Origin: Achromobacter xylosoxidans
GTDB taxonomy: Bacteria; Pseudomonadota; Gammaproteobacteria; Burkholderiales; Burkholderiaceae_B
Assembly (NCBI RefSeq): GCF_014490035.1
Contig: NZ_CP061008.1
Location: forward strand, 6,262,001 to 6,326,000
Reading direction: 5' to 3'
DNA length: 64,000 nt
The notes below the pieces were generated by a model. It was not told where the DNA came from and made no database searches. It saw nothing but the letters and a program-made list of their open reading frames with translations. Position numbers and translations under genes: made by a program. Position 1 is the stretch's first letter, and every line of letters begins with the position of its first letter. Positions 52,194 through 63,325 of the stretch are shown in pieces.

Positions 52194-53836
52194 GACGCGC
52201 CTCCAGTCAACTCCACCGGCACGCCCACCGATTGCCAGAATGAGTCCTTCGAACGCTCAGGAAATGCTTGATTGAACTGTCGGACGGCTTGGATCACCCT
52301 GAGATACACAAGCCCAGTGGCATCATCCGGGTCCGTCATTCGACGCACGACGTGGTAGGAGCCGTCTGCGTAAACCGGGTCTCCCAACAGGTTGTCGCAC
52401 GCATCCTGCCAGGAGTCAGTGCTTTCGGCGTGGAGCTTGAAGTCTGACTCAAGGGACAGAGCCGCGAGGCCTGCGGGCGTGTTTTGTTGCGACAGAAGGA
52501 CCAGCCACCACCACGCGTAATAACGTTCGGCGTAGTCCCCACCCTGCAGAGCTTGTTCTTGCAATGAGCCCAGGTCGCCGCCAACATCCTTGGGTATCTC
52601 GACCATGAAGCGCAAAGGCAGCTCGTCAACGGACAGGAGGCACCCTTGAAGATGGCTGACCGTCACGAGTTCCTCCAGCGCATGCCAGAGTTCCCGTTCG
52701 GCGGAGCCTCGACTGTCGGCGGGCGGCTGCTTCGAACTCGGCTGCGCGCCGGCGGCTTCAGTGTCGTGCTCACCATTCCGCCGCGAGGTTGAGGCATTGG
52801 AGGTTTCATGCTGCGGAGGCAGCTTCATCTGCGTGGCCACGTTCGCTGAATCACGGCCTGAACTTTCATCGGCACCGTCCGAGGCTTGCGTGTCTGCCAG
52901 GGAGCTGCCTGGTGCTGGCGCATGCTGCTTCGCGTCACGCACCAAGCTCGCGGATTCAGCGTCCGGATTAGCCTGGAGGATCTGCACCGCGCGTTGGAGC
53001 TCGTCCACCGTAAGACTGATGCGCTGGGCGAAGTTCTCGTCAAGACGAGCAGTGAATGCCGCGAAGTCCAGCGACTTGGTCGCGACGTAGCGCTCTCGCA
53101 TGTGATCGATCGCGAGCGTCCAAGCCTGGTCGAGAGCCTCCTCGGCACCAAGCTTCGCCGCAATCGTCGCCAGCCGACTGCGTGCCGGTATGAAGCGGTC
53201 CTGCACATCGCGCCTGGAGAGCTGGCTGGCCGCGCACGCCAGGTCGGCCAGATGCTTCATGGTGAAACCATAGTGGCTCAGAAGCGCAGGGGACGCCTGT
53301 ATTCCTTCACCTGCTTTGAGGTGTTCGGAAAAGTCACGCAAGCTCATCGGGCCGCCGCGTTCGCGCTCCACCTCCTGCTTCAGGTCAAAGGTCGAACGCG
53401 CTGCGTCCCAAAACAGCAGGCCCGAGCGTTGGTCGTTCTCCACCATATGGGCCGCGAGAAGGGCTGCCTCGCTGCGGTACGGAGCCTTCACGAAGTCCAT
53501 ATGCAAGAACTGCATATGGCCTTCGGCGACCAGTTCCTGCAGGATTTCCAAGCGGGTGTTGCCGCCCTTAGCCGGGATGTACTGCTTCTCGCCAGGTCTC
53601 TGCGTAACAGCAACCATCTGATCGAGGCCGCGCGTGCGGATCGACTCCTTGATCTCGTCGTACTTTTCATTGCGAACCGTCCGCGGGTTGCGCTCGTACA
53701 GACGGCAGTCGTCTCGGACATTGAGGGTAATCACGTTGGTCAACGCCGAGTCGATTGCGGCAGGGTCCGGCGACCTTTCGCTCAGCCGCGAAGCGATCAT
53801 TTGGTCCAGGTCTACTTTCTTCGATGCGGGCTTCAT
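52190..53836 (-). CDS. parB: ICE ParB-type partition protein
   Basis: The 548-aa product belongs to the PFGI-1-type ParB family. The ParB/Srx-like N-terminal domain shows NPRTVRNEKYDEIKESIRTR and then GLDQMVAVTQRPGEKQYIPA with GGNTRLEIL (about 55-105). The next part carries a helix-turn-helix (FSEHLKAGEGIQASPALLSH). The C-terminal half is long and variable. It would act with ParA to stabilise the excised ICE, or in gene control. It overlaps the downstream gene by 4 bp and the upstream gene by 1 bp (TGATG). Confidence 0.85.
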   Translation of the reverse strand: MKPASKKVDLDQMIASRLSERSPDPAAIDSALTNVITLNVRDDCRLYERNPRTVRNEKYDEIKESIRTRGLDQMVAVTQRPGEKQYIPAKGGNTRLEILQELVAEGHMQFLHMDFVKAPYRSEAALLAAHMVENDQRSGLLFWDAARSTFDLKQEVERERGGPMSLRDFSEHLKAGEGIQASPALLSHYGFTMKHLADLACAASQLSRRDVQDRFIPARSRLATIAAKLGAEEALDQAWTLAIDHMRERYVATKSLDFAAFTARLDENFAQRISLTVDELQRAVQILQANPDAESASLVRDAKQHAPAPGSSLADTQASDGADESSGRDSANVATQMKLPPQHETSNASTSRRNGEHDTEAAGAQPSSKQPPADSRGSAERELWHALEELVTVSHLQGCLLSVDELPLRFMVEIPKDVGGDLGSLQEQALQGGDYAERYYAWWWLVLLSQQNTPAGLAALSLESDFKLHAESTDSWQDACDNLLGDPVYADGSYHVVRRMTDPDDATGLVYLRVIQAVRQFNQAFPERSKDSFWQSVGVPVELTGGAS

Positions 53837-54060
53837 CAGTTGCCCCTCAGGATTGGCAGCTTTTCGTCCTCGCCAGCGAGGGCGGTGGCCATGAAAAGCA
53901 AGTCGTCTTCATCAAGCACGCCGAGGTTTCGATACGCGCTCACGGCGCCTAACACCACGCCCAAGTGCAGGGCGCGTTCGGGGGAGCCCGCGGTTGCACG
54001 ATGCAAAAGATCGAGCTCGGTGCTCAAGTGCAGGAGAGCAAGCTCCTTGTTCGTGCTCAT
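53836..54060 (-). CDS. Small protein between parA and parB
   Basis: A 74-aa product from ATG 54060, which overlaps the upstream stop by ATGA; its own stop overlaps the parB start by one base (TGATG). The sequence is helical (NKELALLHLSTELDLLHRAT). No family recognised. The double coupling argues for a real gene working with the partition proteins. Confidence 0.6.
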   Translation of the reverse strand: MSTNKELALLHLSTELDLLHRATAGSPERALHLGVVLGAVSAYRNLGVLDEDDLLFMATALAGEDEKLPILRGN

Positions 54061-54455
54061 GCCTCTACCCTCCCCGAGCTGATGGCGGACCACGCTTTCA
54101 AGTAGGGCGTTGGGTCCGGCACGATAAAGATCGGGCGGTGGACCCAGCGATGGAGGACTGGGTCTTCAAAAATTCTTGCGGCCTCGGTCTCTGAGACGCC
54201 CATAAGGCTCATTTCGCTGAAGCTCACGACTTCGGAGGGAGCCGTCGACGTAGAATCAAGGCCGACGGGTCGCATCGCGAGGAGAGCGGTCTGCACTACG
54301 GCAGCAGCACGCGCGCGTCGCATTTCCAGGGGCGCGTGATCTGAAGACACGGCCACGTAAAACGTCAGGGGCGGCTGCTCTCCTCCAGCAGGCGCGGTTG
54401 CGCGGAACACGTCTCCGATGTCCGGCAGTTCGGGAAGTCTAATGGCTCTTTTCAT
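54057..54455 (-). CDS. Unknown protein downstream of parA
   Basis: The 132-aa product begins 3 bp after the parA stop and overlaps the next start by ATGA. It includes LPELPDIGDVFRATAPAGGE at the N-terminus and a C-terminal HRWVHRPIFIVPDPTPYLKA. A hypothetical protein occupies this place in related ICE partition operons. Function unknown. Confidence 0.6.
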   Translation of the reverse strand: MKRAIRLPELPDIGDVFRATAPAGGEQPPLTFYVAVSSDHAPLEMRRARAAAVVQTALLAMRPVGLDSTSTAPSEVVSFSEMSLMGVSETEAARIFEDPVLHRWVHRPIFIVPDPTPYLKAWSAISSGRVEA

Positions 54456-54458
54456 TGC

Positions 54459-55310
54459 TCAAGCCCCCGCGTCACTAGGCTGGCCCTGACCGTCCACGTA
54501 GATGCCGTTCAATGCGGGGAAGAGCTCCCAAGCCAAGCGGTGCATGACGTCCCAGGGCGACTTGTCCCCCCTGCGACGGTCGTATTGATGAACCGGAATT
54601 CGTGCAGTCGTCGCAGCGGTATAGGCGGCTGCATGCGGAACGACCGTCTCTAGAATGCCCTTCACCTGCCGATGACCGAGGAAGCTTCGGCGAATTTGAT
54701 CCGCAACGTGACGCGCGTTGTTGTTACGCTCCAGGGCGCTGATGACGACGTATAGGTCCCCACTGCGGAAGTCGGCGCCGAAGTCGGACAGACTGTTCAA
54801 AGACTCCATCATGCGCAGCGTGCCGTCTGCAAATTCAGCCGCAGACAGAACGTCAGGCTTGATCGGCGACAGGATCACGTCCGCCGCCATCGCCGCCGTC
54901 TTCTGCAGCTCGCCCGCCGCGCCCTGGGTGTCGATGATGATCGCGTGGTATTTCTCGACGGCCGCTGAGCGCCTCACTGCCCGGCGCATTATCAACAGAC
55001 GATCTTCACGATCCTTCAGCCACGTTTGCAGATTCCCCGCGACAGCATCCGAGCAAACGATGTCGATTCCCGGAATCGCGGTCTTGCTGATGCAGTCTTC
55101 GGTGACGAGGCCACCGCGCGTAATAACTCGCGTCAGCCCGTGTTCAGCGCGCTGTTCGATGGGGTAGTACTTCGTCAGGCTGTTCTGTTCGTCCGCGTCG
55201 AACAACAGCACCTGCATGCCGAAATCGGCAAATATTCCTGCGAGATTTGCGCAGGTTGTGGTCTTCGTGACTCCACCTTTGGTGGACGCGACAGCGATCA
55301 CGTGTGGCAT
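54459..55310 (-). CDS. parA: ParA/Soj-type partition ATPase
   Basis: The 283-aa product is a deviant-Walker ParA ATPase: KGGVTKTT (residues 11-18) has the signature lysine, the switch/Walker A' is LLFDADEQNS (about 35-44), and Walker B is IIIDTQGAA (about 114). ParA drives partition with the downstream ParB, here probably for the excised circular ICE, and homologues are essential for ICE maintenance in some systems. It is first in the backbone operon and divergent from the repressor gene at 55467, with palindromic operators between. Confidence 0.9.
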   Translation of the reverse strand: MPHVIAVASTKGGVTKTTTCANLAGIFADFGMQVLLFDADEQNSLTKYYPIEQRAEHGLTRVITRGGLVTEDCISKTAIPGIDIVCSDAVAGNLQTWLKDREDRLLIMRRAVRRSAAVEKYHAIIIDTQGAAGELQKTAAMAADVILSPIKPDVLSAAEFADGTLRMMESLNSLSDFGADFRSGDLYVVISALERNNNARHVADQIRRSFLGHRQVKGILETVVPHAAAYTAATTARIPVHQYDRRRGDKSPWDVMHRLAWELFPALNGIYVDGQGQPSDAGA

Positions 55311-55383
55311 GGCGTTCCTCTTTTCGGCGCTAGGCCATTCGGCCCAGTTGCATACCCGTTCAAGGGCGGTTATCGTTAGTCAA

Positions 55384-55415
55384 AACACGGTTCCGTGTTA
55401 CACGATTTTGTGTAA
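55384..55415. promoter_or_regulatory. Palindromic operators between parA and the repressor gene
   Basis: AACACGG-TT-CCGTGTT (55384-55399) is a perfect 7-bp inverted repeat and TTACAC-GATTTT-GTGTAA (55398-55415) a perfect 6-bp one, overlapping by two bases. A further CCGTGTAATTCGG half-like site follows near 55436-55450. These suit binding by the adjacent HTH protein and control of both divergent promoters. Confidence 0.65.
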
Positions 55416-55466
55416 TTCAGGGCGACATTACCCGAATCCGTGTAATTCGGCAAGATAGGACTGGCG

Positions 55467-55834
<368 letters not shown>

Positions 55835-55966
55835 AGTCTTACTACTACTACTACTGACTTCGCTGCGCTCAGTGCAACCAAATCATCTTTCGCTTTCATC
55901 AACCGCCACGCTTAAGGCCACCGGGTTTCCCCATCTGGGTTTCCCCAGATTTTTCGCCTAATTCGC

Positions 55967-56932
55967 TTAGCGATCTCTGTTCACCGCGAAAGCGCAGAAT
56001 TCTAACAGAGATTTTTGAAAAGGGGAAATGGGATAAGCAGAAAGTGCTTTTCGGGCCAGATCCGCCTCGGCCACGGCGGCCTGGCGGGCATGTTCCAGGG
56101 CGTCCGTCGCCTGGATGGCGGCGGCCACGGCGGCGAAGTCGGCGTCGCCGGTCTTGATCGCGTCGCGGATCAGTTGCTGCTGTTCCGGGGTGCCCACTTC
56201 CATCACGCGGATCAGCGGCAGCGTGGGCTTGCCCTCGCGCAGGTCGTCGCCCACGTTCTTGCCCAGGGCGGCGGCGTCGCCGCTGTAGTCCAGCACGTCG
56301 TCCACCAGTTGGAAGGCGGTGCCGACGTGGCGGCCGTAGGCGGCCGCGGCGGCTTCCTGCTCGGGGGTGGCGCCCGCCAGCACGGCGCCCACCTGGGCTG
56401 CGGCCTCGAACAGCTTGGCGGTCTTGTAGCGCACCACTTGCAGATAGCGTTCCTGCGAGACGTCCGGGTCGTGCACGTTCAGCAGCTGCAGCACCTCGCC
56501 CTCGGCGATCACCGTGGTGGCTTCGGACAGGATGCTCATGACGCGCATCGAGTTCGCTTCCACCATCATCTCGAAGGAGCGCGAATACAGGTAGTCGCCC
56601 ACCAGCACGCTGGCGGCGTTGCCGAACACCGCGTTGGCGGTTTCGCGGCCGCGGCGCAGGTCGGATTCATCGACCACGTCGTCGTGCAGCAGGGTCGCGG
56701 TGTGGATGAACTCGACCACGGCGGCCAGCAGTTGGTGGTGCGTGCCCTCGTAGCCCAGCGCACGCGCCACCATCAGCACCATGGCCGGGCGCATGCGCTT
56801 GCCGCCCGCGCCTATGATGTAGTCGCCGATCGTGCGGATCAGGACCACTTCGGAATTCAGCCGCTCGCGGATGACCGCGTCGACGGCTTTCATATCGTCT
56901 GCAATGGGGGCAACAAGCTCGGGGAGATTCAA
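55967..56932 (-). CDS. ispB: Polyprenyl (octaprenyl) diphosphate synthase
   Basis: The 321-aa product starts at TTG 56932, which gives the family-typical N-terminus (M)NLPELVAPIADDMKAVDA; upstream in-frame starts to 57172 would add about 80 unconserved residues. Both aspartate-rich motifs are present: DDVVD (first, about 86) and LVDDVLDYSGD (second, about 213), plus GGKRMRP for isopentenyl diphosphate. It builds the ubiquinone side chain (C40). It lies beside the tRNA gene; in other Burkholderiales ispB neighbours the rplU-rpmA-obgE cluster, which agrees with this chromosome. Confidence 0.88.
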   Translation of the reverse strand: MNLPELVAPIADDMKAVDAVIRERLNSEVVLIRTIGDYIIGAGGKRMRPAMVLMVARALGYEGTHHQLLAAVVEFIHTATLLHDDVVDESDLRRGRETANAVFGNAASVLVGDYLYSRSFEMMVEANSMRVMSILSEATTVIAEGEVLQLLNVHDPDVSQERYLQVVRYKTAKLFEAAAQVGAVLAGATPEQEAAAAAYGRHVGTAFQLVDDVLDYSGDAAALGKNVGDDLREGKPTLPLIRVMEVGTPEQQQLIRDAIKTGDADFAAVAAAIQATDALEHARQAAVAEADLARKALSAYPISPFQKSLLEFCAFAVNRDR

Positions 56933-57128
56933 GACGTATCCGGGAGAGTGAAACGAGCCGCGGCGCGAACGCGCGCCGGCTCTTACCGCTGGGCCCGCCG
57001 CAGACGGCGGGAGGATTCGACCAAGGATTATACGGGGAGTGACGGACCGCGAGCCGTCATCCTGGCGGAATCGCCGATAGGAACGGCGCCCGGCGCGCCC
57101 TCCCTGCCCAGCGCCGTCTGGCGACGGC

Positions 57129-58292
57129 TCAGGTCCCTTGCCGCAACAGGCCGCGCCCGGCCAGATTGGCATAGAGCGCGCGCACCCCGAAGGTCCAGGG
57201 TTCGATCTCGGTGGCCAGCCGCACTTCGTTGACCAGCGCGCCCAGGCGCTCGGACGCGATCACGACGCGGTCGCCCAGCTTGTGGGTGAAGCCGGTGCCC
57301 GGGCCCATGCGGTCCTGGGTGGGCGAGAACATGGTGCCCAGGAACAGCATGAAGCCGTCTGGATACTGGTGATGCTTGCCGCAAGCCTGGCGCACCAGGT
57401 CCAGCGGATCGCGGCTGATCTCGCGCATGTGGCTCACGCCGTCCAGCACGAAGCCATCCAGGCCCTCGATGCGCAGGGACACATCCGCTTGACGCACGCT
57501 GTCCAGGCTGAAGCCGCCGTCGAACAGGCGAATGAAGGGACCGATGGCGCAGGAGCCGTTGTTGTCCTTGGCCTTGGTCAGCAGCAAGGCGCTGCGGCCT
57601 TCGATGTCGCGCAGGTTGACGTCGTTGCCCAGCGTGGCGCCGACGATTTCGCCGCGGCTGTCCACCGCCAGCACGATCTCGGGTTCGGGATTGTTCCAGC
57701 GGGATTCGGGCAATACGCCGATTTGCGCGCCCGTCCCCACCGACGCCATGGGCGGCGCCTTGGAGAAAACCTCGGCGTCCGGGCCGATCCCCACCTCCAG
57801 GTATTGCGACCACTGGCCGCGCTCGGTCAGTTCAGCCTTCAGTTTGGCCGCTTCGGGCGAGCCCGGCCGCAGGCGGGACAGGTCCGAGCCGATCAGCGCC
57901 TGCATGCGGACACGGATTTCCTCGGCGCGGCTGGCATCGCCGCCGGCCTCTTCCTCGATCATGCGTTCCAGCAGACTGATGGCGAAAGTGACGCCTGCCG
58001 CCTTGACGGGCTGCAGGTCGCAAGGCGCCAGCAGGCGCAAGCCCTCCTGGCCTGCCAGGCTGGCTGCCATCAGGGCATGCACGTCGCCCAGCCACTCGCC
58101 GGCGGCGCTGGCCGCGAGCGCCACGCGGTCGGGACGGTCCAGCAGGTCCGCCATGGTGGGCGCGGCCGCCGTGATGTCGATCACTTCGCCGCGGCGCACC
58201 GCCACGACGCAGGGGCCATGCCCCGGCCGCCACACCCGCCCCACCAGCAACGCCTGTTCCAGATCGACGGGCAGCGCCTTTGCTTGGTCCAT
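57129..58292 (-). CDS. Fumarylacetoacetate hydrolase family protein
   Basis: The 387-aa product has the FAH catalytic domain in its C-terminal two thirds: metal ligands in NNPEPEIVLAVDSRGEIVGA (Glu-x-Glu, about 180-185) and GNDVNLRDIEGRS (Asp, about 206). The N-terminal third is a family-specific extension. Relatives include 2-keto-3-deoxy-sugar-acid dehydratases and hydrolases of acylpyruvates. It is divergent from an IclR regulator with a perfect palindrome between them, so it is probably the enzyme of a small sugar-acid or aromatic pathway. The substrate is unknown. Confidence 0.8.
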   Translation of the reverse strand: MDQAKALPVDLEQALLVGRVWRPGHGPCVVAVRRGEVIDITAAAPTMADLLDRPDRVALAASAAGEWLGDVHALMAASLAGQEGLRLLAPCDLQPVKAAGVTFAISLLERMIEEEAGGDASRAEEIRVRMQALIGSDLSRLRPGSPEAAKLKAELTERGQWSQYLEVGIGPDAEVFSKAPPMASVGTGAQIGVLPESRWNNPEPEIVLAVDSRGEIVGATLGNDVNLRDIEGRSALLLTKAKDNNGSCAIGPFIRLFDGGFSLDSVRQADVSLRIEGLDGFVLDGVSHMREISRDPLDLVRQACGKHHQYPDGFMLFLGTMFSPTQDRMGPGTGFTHKLGDRVVIASERLGALVNEVRLATEIEPWTFGVRALYANLAGRGLLRQGT

Positions 58293-58370
58293 GAGTCTCC
58301 TCGCCTTGTTCGAATGATGTGCGGGGCAGTCTAGGAGACTTCCATTATCATGTCCAACATCATGAATTTA

Positions 58371-58388
58371 TGTCCAATATATTGGACA
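58371..58388. promoter_or_regulatory. IclR operator palindrome
   Basis: TGTCCAATATATTGGACA is a perfect 18-bp palindrome, and a TGTCCAACAT half-site lies 20 bp upstream (58351-58360). It is placed between the divergent FAH and IclR genes. Confidence 0.7.
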
Positions 58389-58396
58389 AACAGAGC

Positions 58397-59155
58397 ATGG
58401 CTACCGTACACGACGTCCCCGCCATCCGCCGCACGCACGACATCCTGCAAGTGCTGGCCGGCCGCAACACGCCGGTCAAGGCATCGGAACTGGCCGAATC
58501 CTGCCAGCTCGCCCGCAGCACGCTCTATCTGCTGCTGGATTGCCTGGAACAGCGCCGCTGGATCGAGCGCCGGGATGGCGGCTATGTCATCGGCATCGAA
58601 CTGATGGCACTGGGCCATGCCTATCTGCGCCAGGACGGGCTGCAAGCGGCATTCCAGGCGGCCGCCGGCGCTTTCGTGGCGCGGCACAACGAAGTGGTGC
58701 AGCTGGCGACGCTGGATGGTTTCGATGTGGTCTACCTGGCCCGCGAGGACGCGCGCCGCCCCGTGCGGCTGGTGTCGGACCTGGGCCTGCGCCTGCCGGC
58801 GCACGCCTGCGCGCTGGGCAAGGCGTTGCTGGCCAGCCTGCCGCCCGAAGACCTGGCCGCCCGCGTACCGGATACGCTGCCGCGCGTCACCGAACGCAGT
58901 CTCGCCACCCGCGCCGCGCTCGACCAGGAACTGGAACAGGTGCGCAGCACGGGCCTCGCTCAGGATCTGGAGGAAGTGGCGACCGGCCTGGTCTGCTATG
59001 CCGCCTACGTGGGCATGACGCCGCTGGGCAAGCGGATAGCCGTCAGCACCTCCATCCCCACCGACCGGCTGGACGAAGCCCACCGCCGCGACGTGATCGA
59101 CGGGATTCAGCGGGTGGCGCGGGACATCGCCCTGCGGGTGATCCCCGGCGCTTGA
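58397..59155 (+). CDS. IclR-family regulator
   Basis: The 252-aa product (ATG 58397; an ATG at 58370 would put the palindrome inside the gene) has the IclR helix-turn-helix (PVKASELAESCQLARSTLYL, then LLDCLEQRRWIERRDGG) and the C-terminal GAF-like effector domain (QLATLDGFDVVYLAREDARR; HACALGKALLASL). It probably controls itself and the FAH gene through the shared palindrome. Confidence 0.88.
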   Translation: MATVHDVPAIRRTHDILQVLAGRNTPVKASELAESCQLARSTLYLLLDCLEQRRWIERRDGGYVIGIELMALGHAYLRQDGLQAAFQAAAGAFVARHNEVVQLATLDGFDVVYLAREDARRPVRLVSDLGLRLPAHACALGKALLASLPPEDLAARVPDTLPRVTERSLATRAALDQELEQVRSTGLAQDLEEVATGLVCYAAYVGMTPLGKRIAVSTSIPTDRLDEAHRRDVIDGIQRVARDIALRVIPGA

Positions 59156-59197
59156 AGCGCGCATGCGACACCTAAGCCCTTAGCCTGCAACAGCTTT

Positions 59198-59226
59198 TTG
59201 ACTTTCTGAAAGTCCCGGGCTAATAT
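59198..59226 (+). promoter_or_regulatory. Promoter of the rplU-rpmA-obgE operon
   Basis: TTGACT (59198-59203), exactly 17 bp, then TAATAT (59221-59226): a near-consensus sigma-70 promoter about 214 bp before rplU. Confidence 0.75.
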
Positions 59227-59234
59227 TCCGGATT

Positions 59235-59439
59235 CGGTCAGCAATGCCCGAATTACGTCGGTTGCATTTGCGTCACCCCTCTGGGTGCCAAGGAAGGTTC
59301 AACTTTCCCAGGCATCAAGGCCTTTTTTCTTCCGCCAGGCTCTGGCGCCAGGAGAAGAAAGCGCCCCGCCAGAGCGGCAATCCCGCCCAGCAGGGCGGGC
59401 AGCGCAGATGGACCCATTTACCTATTTAAGGAATCCCCC
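59235..59439 (+). promoter_or_regulatory. Long 5' leader of rplU with hairpins
   Basis: From the predicted start to the rplU ATG, about 205 nt contain a hairpin-prone segment ending AAGGCCTTTTTTC (about 59310-59330), a CCAGGCTCTGGCGCCAGG region, and a CCCGCCC-AGCA-GGGCGGG hairpin (about 59383-59400). The layout suggests attenuation or ribosomal-protein control of the L21-L27 operon. Confidence 0.5.
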
Positions 59440-59751
59440 ATGTACGCGGTCGTAAAAACCGGTGGCAAGCAGTATCGCGTTGCCGCTGGCGAAAAACTCA
59501 AGATAGAACAGATACCGGCAGACATTGGGCAAGAAATCACCCTGGACCAAGTGCTGTCCGTGGGCGAAGGCGACCAACTGAAAGTTGGCACGCCCCTCGT
59601 CTCCGGCGCCGTGGTCAAGGCAACGGTTCTTGCGCAAGGCCGCCACGACAAGGTCAAGATCTTCAAGATGCGCCGTCGCAAGCACTACCAGAAGCGTCAG
59701 GGCCACCGTCAGAACTACACCGAAATCCGCATCGAAGCCATCACGGCTTAA
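59440..59751 (+). CDS. rplU: 50S ribosomal protein L21
   Basis: The 103-aa product starts [20 protein letters not shown] and ends with the [17 protein letters not shown] signature of bacterial L21. It binds 23S rRNA in the large subunit. TAAGGAA precedes the ATG. It is followed by rpmA after 34 bp, the standard order. Confidence 0.97.
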   Translation: MYAVVKTGGKQYRVAAGEKLKIEQIPADIGQEITLDQVLSVGEGDQLKVGTPLVSGAVVKATVLAQGRHDKVKIFKMRRRKHYQKRQGHRQNYTEIRIEAITA

Positions 59752-59785
59752 GAAGCGACTCGGTACCACTTAGCAGGAGCTAAAC

Positions 59786-60046
59786 ATGGCACAGAAAAAG
59801 GGCGGCGGCTCTACGCGGAACGGACGCGACTCAGAATCGAAGCGTCTGGGCGTCAAGGCATTCGGCGGCGAATTGATTCCCGCTGGTTCGATCATCGTGC
59901 GTCAGCGCGGCACGCGCTTCCACGCTGGCGTGAACGTCGGCATGGGCAAGGATCACACCCTGTTCGCGCTGATCGACGGCAAGGTTCAATTCGGCTTCAA
60001 GGGCGCGTTGAACAAGCAGACCGTTTCGATCGTCGCTGCCGAGTAA
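59786..60046 (+). CDS. rpmA: 50S ribosomal protein L27
   Basis: The 86-aa product starts [20 protein letters not shown], the conserved L27 N-terminus that reaches the peptidyl-transferase centre, and includes [25 protein letters not shown] precedes the ATG. A terminator follows at 60097. Confidence 0.97.
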   Translation: MAQKKGGGSTRNGRDSESKRLGVKAFGGELIPAGSIIVRQRGTRFHAGVNVGMGKDHTLFALIDGKVQFGFKGALNKQTVSIVAAE

Positions 60047-60096
60047 TCGGACCAGCACGGTCAGCAACGCGGTTCGCCGCGTTCCAGAACGGCAAA

Positions 60097-60128
60097 AGCC
60101 CTGTCGCATGCGGCAGGGCTTTTTTGTT
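60097..60128 (+). terminator. Terminator after rpmA
   Basis: AGCCCTG (60097-60103) pairs with CAGGGCT (60114-60120), with additional GC pairs in the loop, followed by a T-run. Confidence 0.85.
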
Positions 60129-60132
60129 TTAA

Positions 60133-61374
<1,242 letters not shown>

Positions 61375-61430
61375 GCCATAATCGCAGTCCTTACGATTAC
61401 GCCTTTTTCTCGCCGCAGCCGGCCGCCATC

Positions 61431-62567
61431 ATGTCTGCTGAAACACCTGTCGTTTCCGTCGTCACCAACGCCCAGCGTCTCGTCGCCAAAGTCGGCTCGT
61501 CGCTGGTCACCAACGAAGGCCGAGGCCTGGACCGCGCCGCCGTGGCGCACTGGGCCGCGCAGATCGCCGCCCTGCACAAGCAGGGCAAGCAGATCGTGCT
61601 GGTCTCCAGCGGCGCCATCGCCGAAGGCATGGCGCGCCTGGGCTGGCGCAAGCGCCCATCGGTGATGCATGAACTGCAGGCGGCCGCGGCCGTGGGCCAG
61701 ATGGGCCTGTGCCAGGCCTACGAGGCGGCCTTCGCCGAATACGGCCTGCGCACCGCCCAGATCCTGCTGACGCACGAAGACCTGGCCGACCGCCACCGCT
61801 ACCTGAACGCCCGCAGCACGCTGTTCGCGCTGCTGCGCCTGGGCGTGGTGCCGATCGTGAACGAGAACGACACGGTCGTCACCGACGAAATCCGGCTGGG
61901 CGACAACGACACCCTGGGCGCGCTGGTCACCAATCTGATCGAAGCCGACACGCTGATCATCCTGACCGATCAACGCGGCCTGTACGACTCCGATCCGCGC
62001 AAGAACCCTGACGCCAAGTTCATGTCGCACGCCCAGGCTGGCGACCCCGCGCTGGAAGCCATGGCTGGCGGCGCGGGCAGCGGCATCGGCACGGGCGGCA
62101 TGCTGACCAAGGTGTTGGCGGCCAAGCGCGCGGCGCATAGCGGCGCGCATACCGTCATCGCATCGGGCCGCGAGCGCAACGTGCTCACGCGCCTGGCCCA
62201 GGGCGAGTGCATCGGCAGCGAATTGCGCGCCGTGCTGCCCGTGTGGTCCGCGCGCAAGCAGTGGCTGGCCGATCACCTGCGCCTGCGCGGACGCGTGGTG
62301 CTGGATGACGGCGCCGTGCAGGCGCTGCTGCGCGAGGGCAAGAGCCTCCTGCCCATCGGCGTGACCGAGGTGGAAGGCGAGTTCGGCCGCGGCGACGTGG
62401 TCGCCTGCGTGGATGGCCAGGGCCGCGAATGCGCCCGCGGCCTGATCAACTACTCATCGGCCGACACTCGCCGCATCCTGCGCCAGCCTTCGTCGCAGAT
62501 CGCGCGCATTCTGGGCAGCATGACCGAACCCGAGCTCATGCATCGGGATAACCTGGTAGTGCTCTAA
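61431..62567 (+). CDS. proB: Glutamate 5-kinase
   Basis: The 378-aa product has the amino-acid kinase fold ([71 protein letters not shown]) and a C-terminal PUA domain (about residues 285-365). It phosphorylates glutamate in the first step of proline synthesis. It follows obgE by 56 bp, and the 3' end overlaps the convergent regulator gene by 32 bp. Confidence 0.95.
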   Translation: MSAETPVVSVVTNAQRLVAKVGSSLVTNEGRGLDRAAVAHWAAQIAALHKQGKQIVLVSSGAIAEGMARLGWRKRPSVMHELQAAAAVGQMGLCQAYEAAFAEYGLRTAQILLTHEDLADRHRYLNARSTLFALLRLGVVPIVNENDTVVTDEIRLGDNDTLGALVTNLIEADTLIILTDQRGLYDSDPRKNPDAKFMSHAQAGDPALEAMAGGAGSGIGTGGMLTKVLAAKRAAHSGAHTVIASGRERNVLTRLAQGECIGSELRAVLPVWSARKQWLADHLRLRGRVVLDDGAVQALLREGKSLLPIGVTEVEGEFGRGDVVACVDGQGRECARGLINYSSADTRRILRQPSSQIARILGSMTEPELMHRDNLVVL

Positions 62568-63246
62568 GACCCTGCATGCTTGCTGCGCCTTGGGGCAGCA
62601 GGATGTAGCCCCACCCCCGCACCGCGAGCACGGGCAAGTCGATATTGAGGCGGCGCGCCTTGCTGCGCAGCCGCGACAAGAGCACGTCAACCCGCCGCGC
62701 CCCATCCAGGGCTTTGCGCTTACCGGCAGGGAAAAAGCATTCGCGGCGCAGGCAATAGCCCGGCGCGCTCAACAAGCGGACAAAAAAAGCGCGCTCGGTG
62801 ACCGTCAACGGCAGAAACTCGCCAGCCGGCCCCGCCAGCGCGCCGGCGTGCGGGTCTAGCCTCCAAGGCAAGGCGGTGGACGGCGCGCGCCGGTACAGAT
62901 TGCGCAGCAGGGCATCCCATTCCAACGCGTCCATACCTGCAGCGGTACAGACGTCCGCGCCCGCATCCAGCGCGGCGATGCGATCGGACGCGTCGACATC
63001 TGCGGCCTGCCACAGCACCGCCATAGCGGGCGCCGCCCGGCGCAGCATGGCAATGAGGCTTGGCACTCCCTGAGTACCTCCCAAAAGTACCAGGGCATCA
63101 GCGCCCTGCGCCTGCAAGTGTTCCAATACGGCAGCGGACGAATCGAACACGCGGACCTGCCAACGCAACAGACGCAAAGCCTCGGCGAAATTCTCGTCCG
63201 CCCTTGCGTCGAGCCGTACGACGAAGACGCTGCCTCGTTGCTCCAT
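62536..63246 (-). CDS. OmpR-like regulator with a degenerate receiver domain
   Basis: The 236-aa product starts at ATG 63246 (AAAGGTGA upstream; an upstream frame start at 63270 adds eight residues). The N-terminal half resembles a receiver fold ([38 protein letters not shown]), but the acidic pocket and phospho-Asp motif are not conserved. The C-terminal half is a winged helix of OmpR type ([40 protein letters not shown], then VRGWGYIL). It is probably a phosphorylation-independent DNA-binding regulator. Confidence 0.75.
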   Translation of the reverse strand: MEQRGSVFVVRLDARADENFAEALRLLRWQVRVFDSSAAVLEHLQAQGADALVLLGGTQGVPSLIAMLRRAAPAMAVLWQAADVDASDRIAALDAGADVCTAAGMDALEWDALLRNLYRRAPSTALPWRLDPHAGALAGPAGEFLPLTVTERAFFVRLLSAPGYCLRRECFFPAGKRKALDGARRVDVLLSRLRSKARRLNIDLPVLAVRGWGYILLPQGAASMQGLRALPGYPDA

Positions 63247-63325
63247 GCGCTCACCTTTGATAAATATCACTTAAGTAATATTTATAACCACCAAAGCGCG
63301 TGACCAGCAAGCTTCAATCGCCGGT

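Noticed and set aside
55839..55855. TAC triplet run beside the tRNA gene
   Set aside because: A short simple repeat without further structure; not considered meaningful.
56015..57232. 405-aa plus-strand open frame opposite ispB
   Set aside because: Rich in His, Gly, Val, Gln and Ala with no domain; a shadow of the high-GC ispB coding strand.
57138..58334. 398-aa plus-strand open frame opposite the FAH gene
   Set aside because: Composition is typical of antisense translation (Gln, His, Ala, Arg), and the minus strand carries a clear FAH protein.
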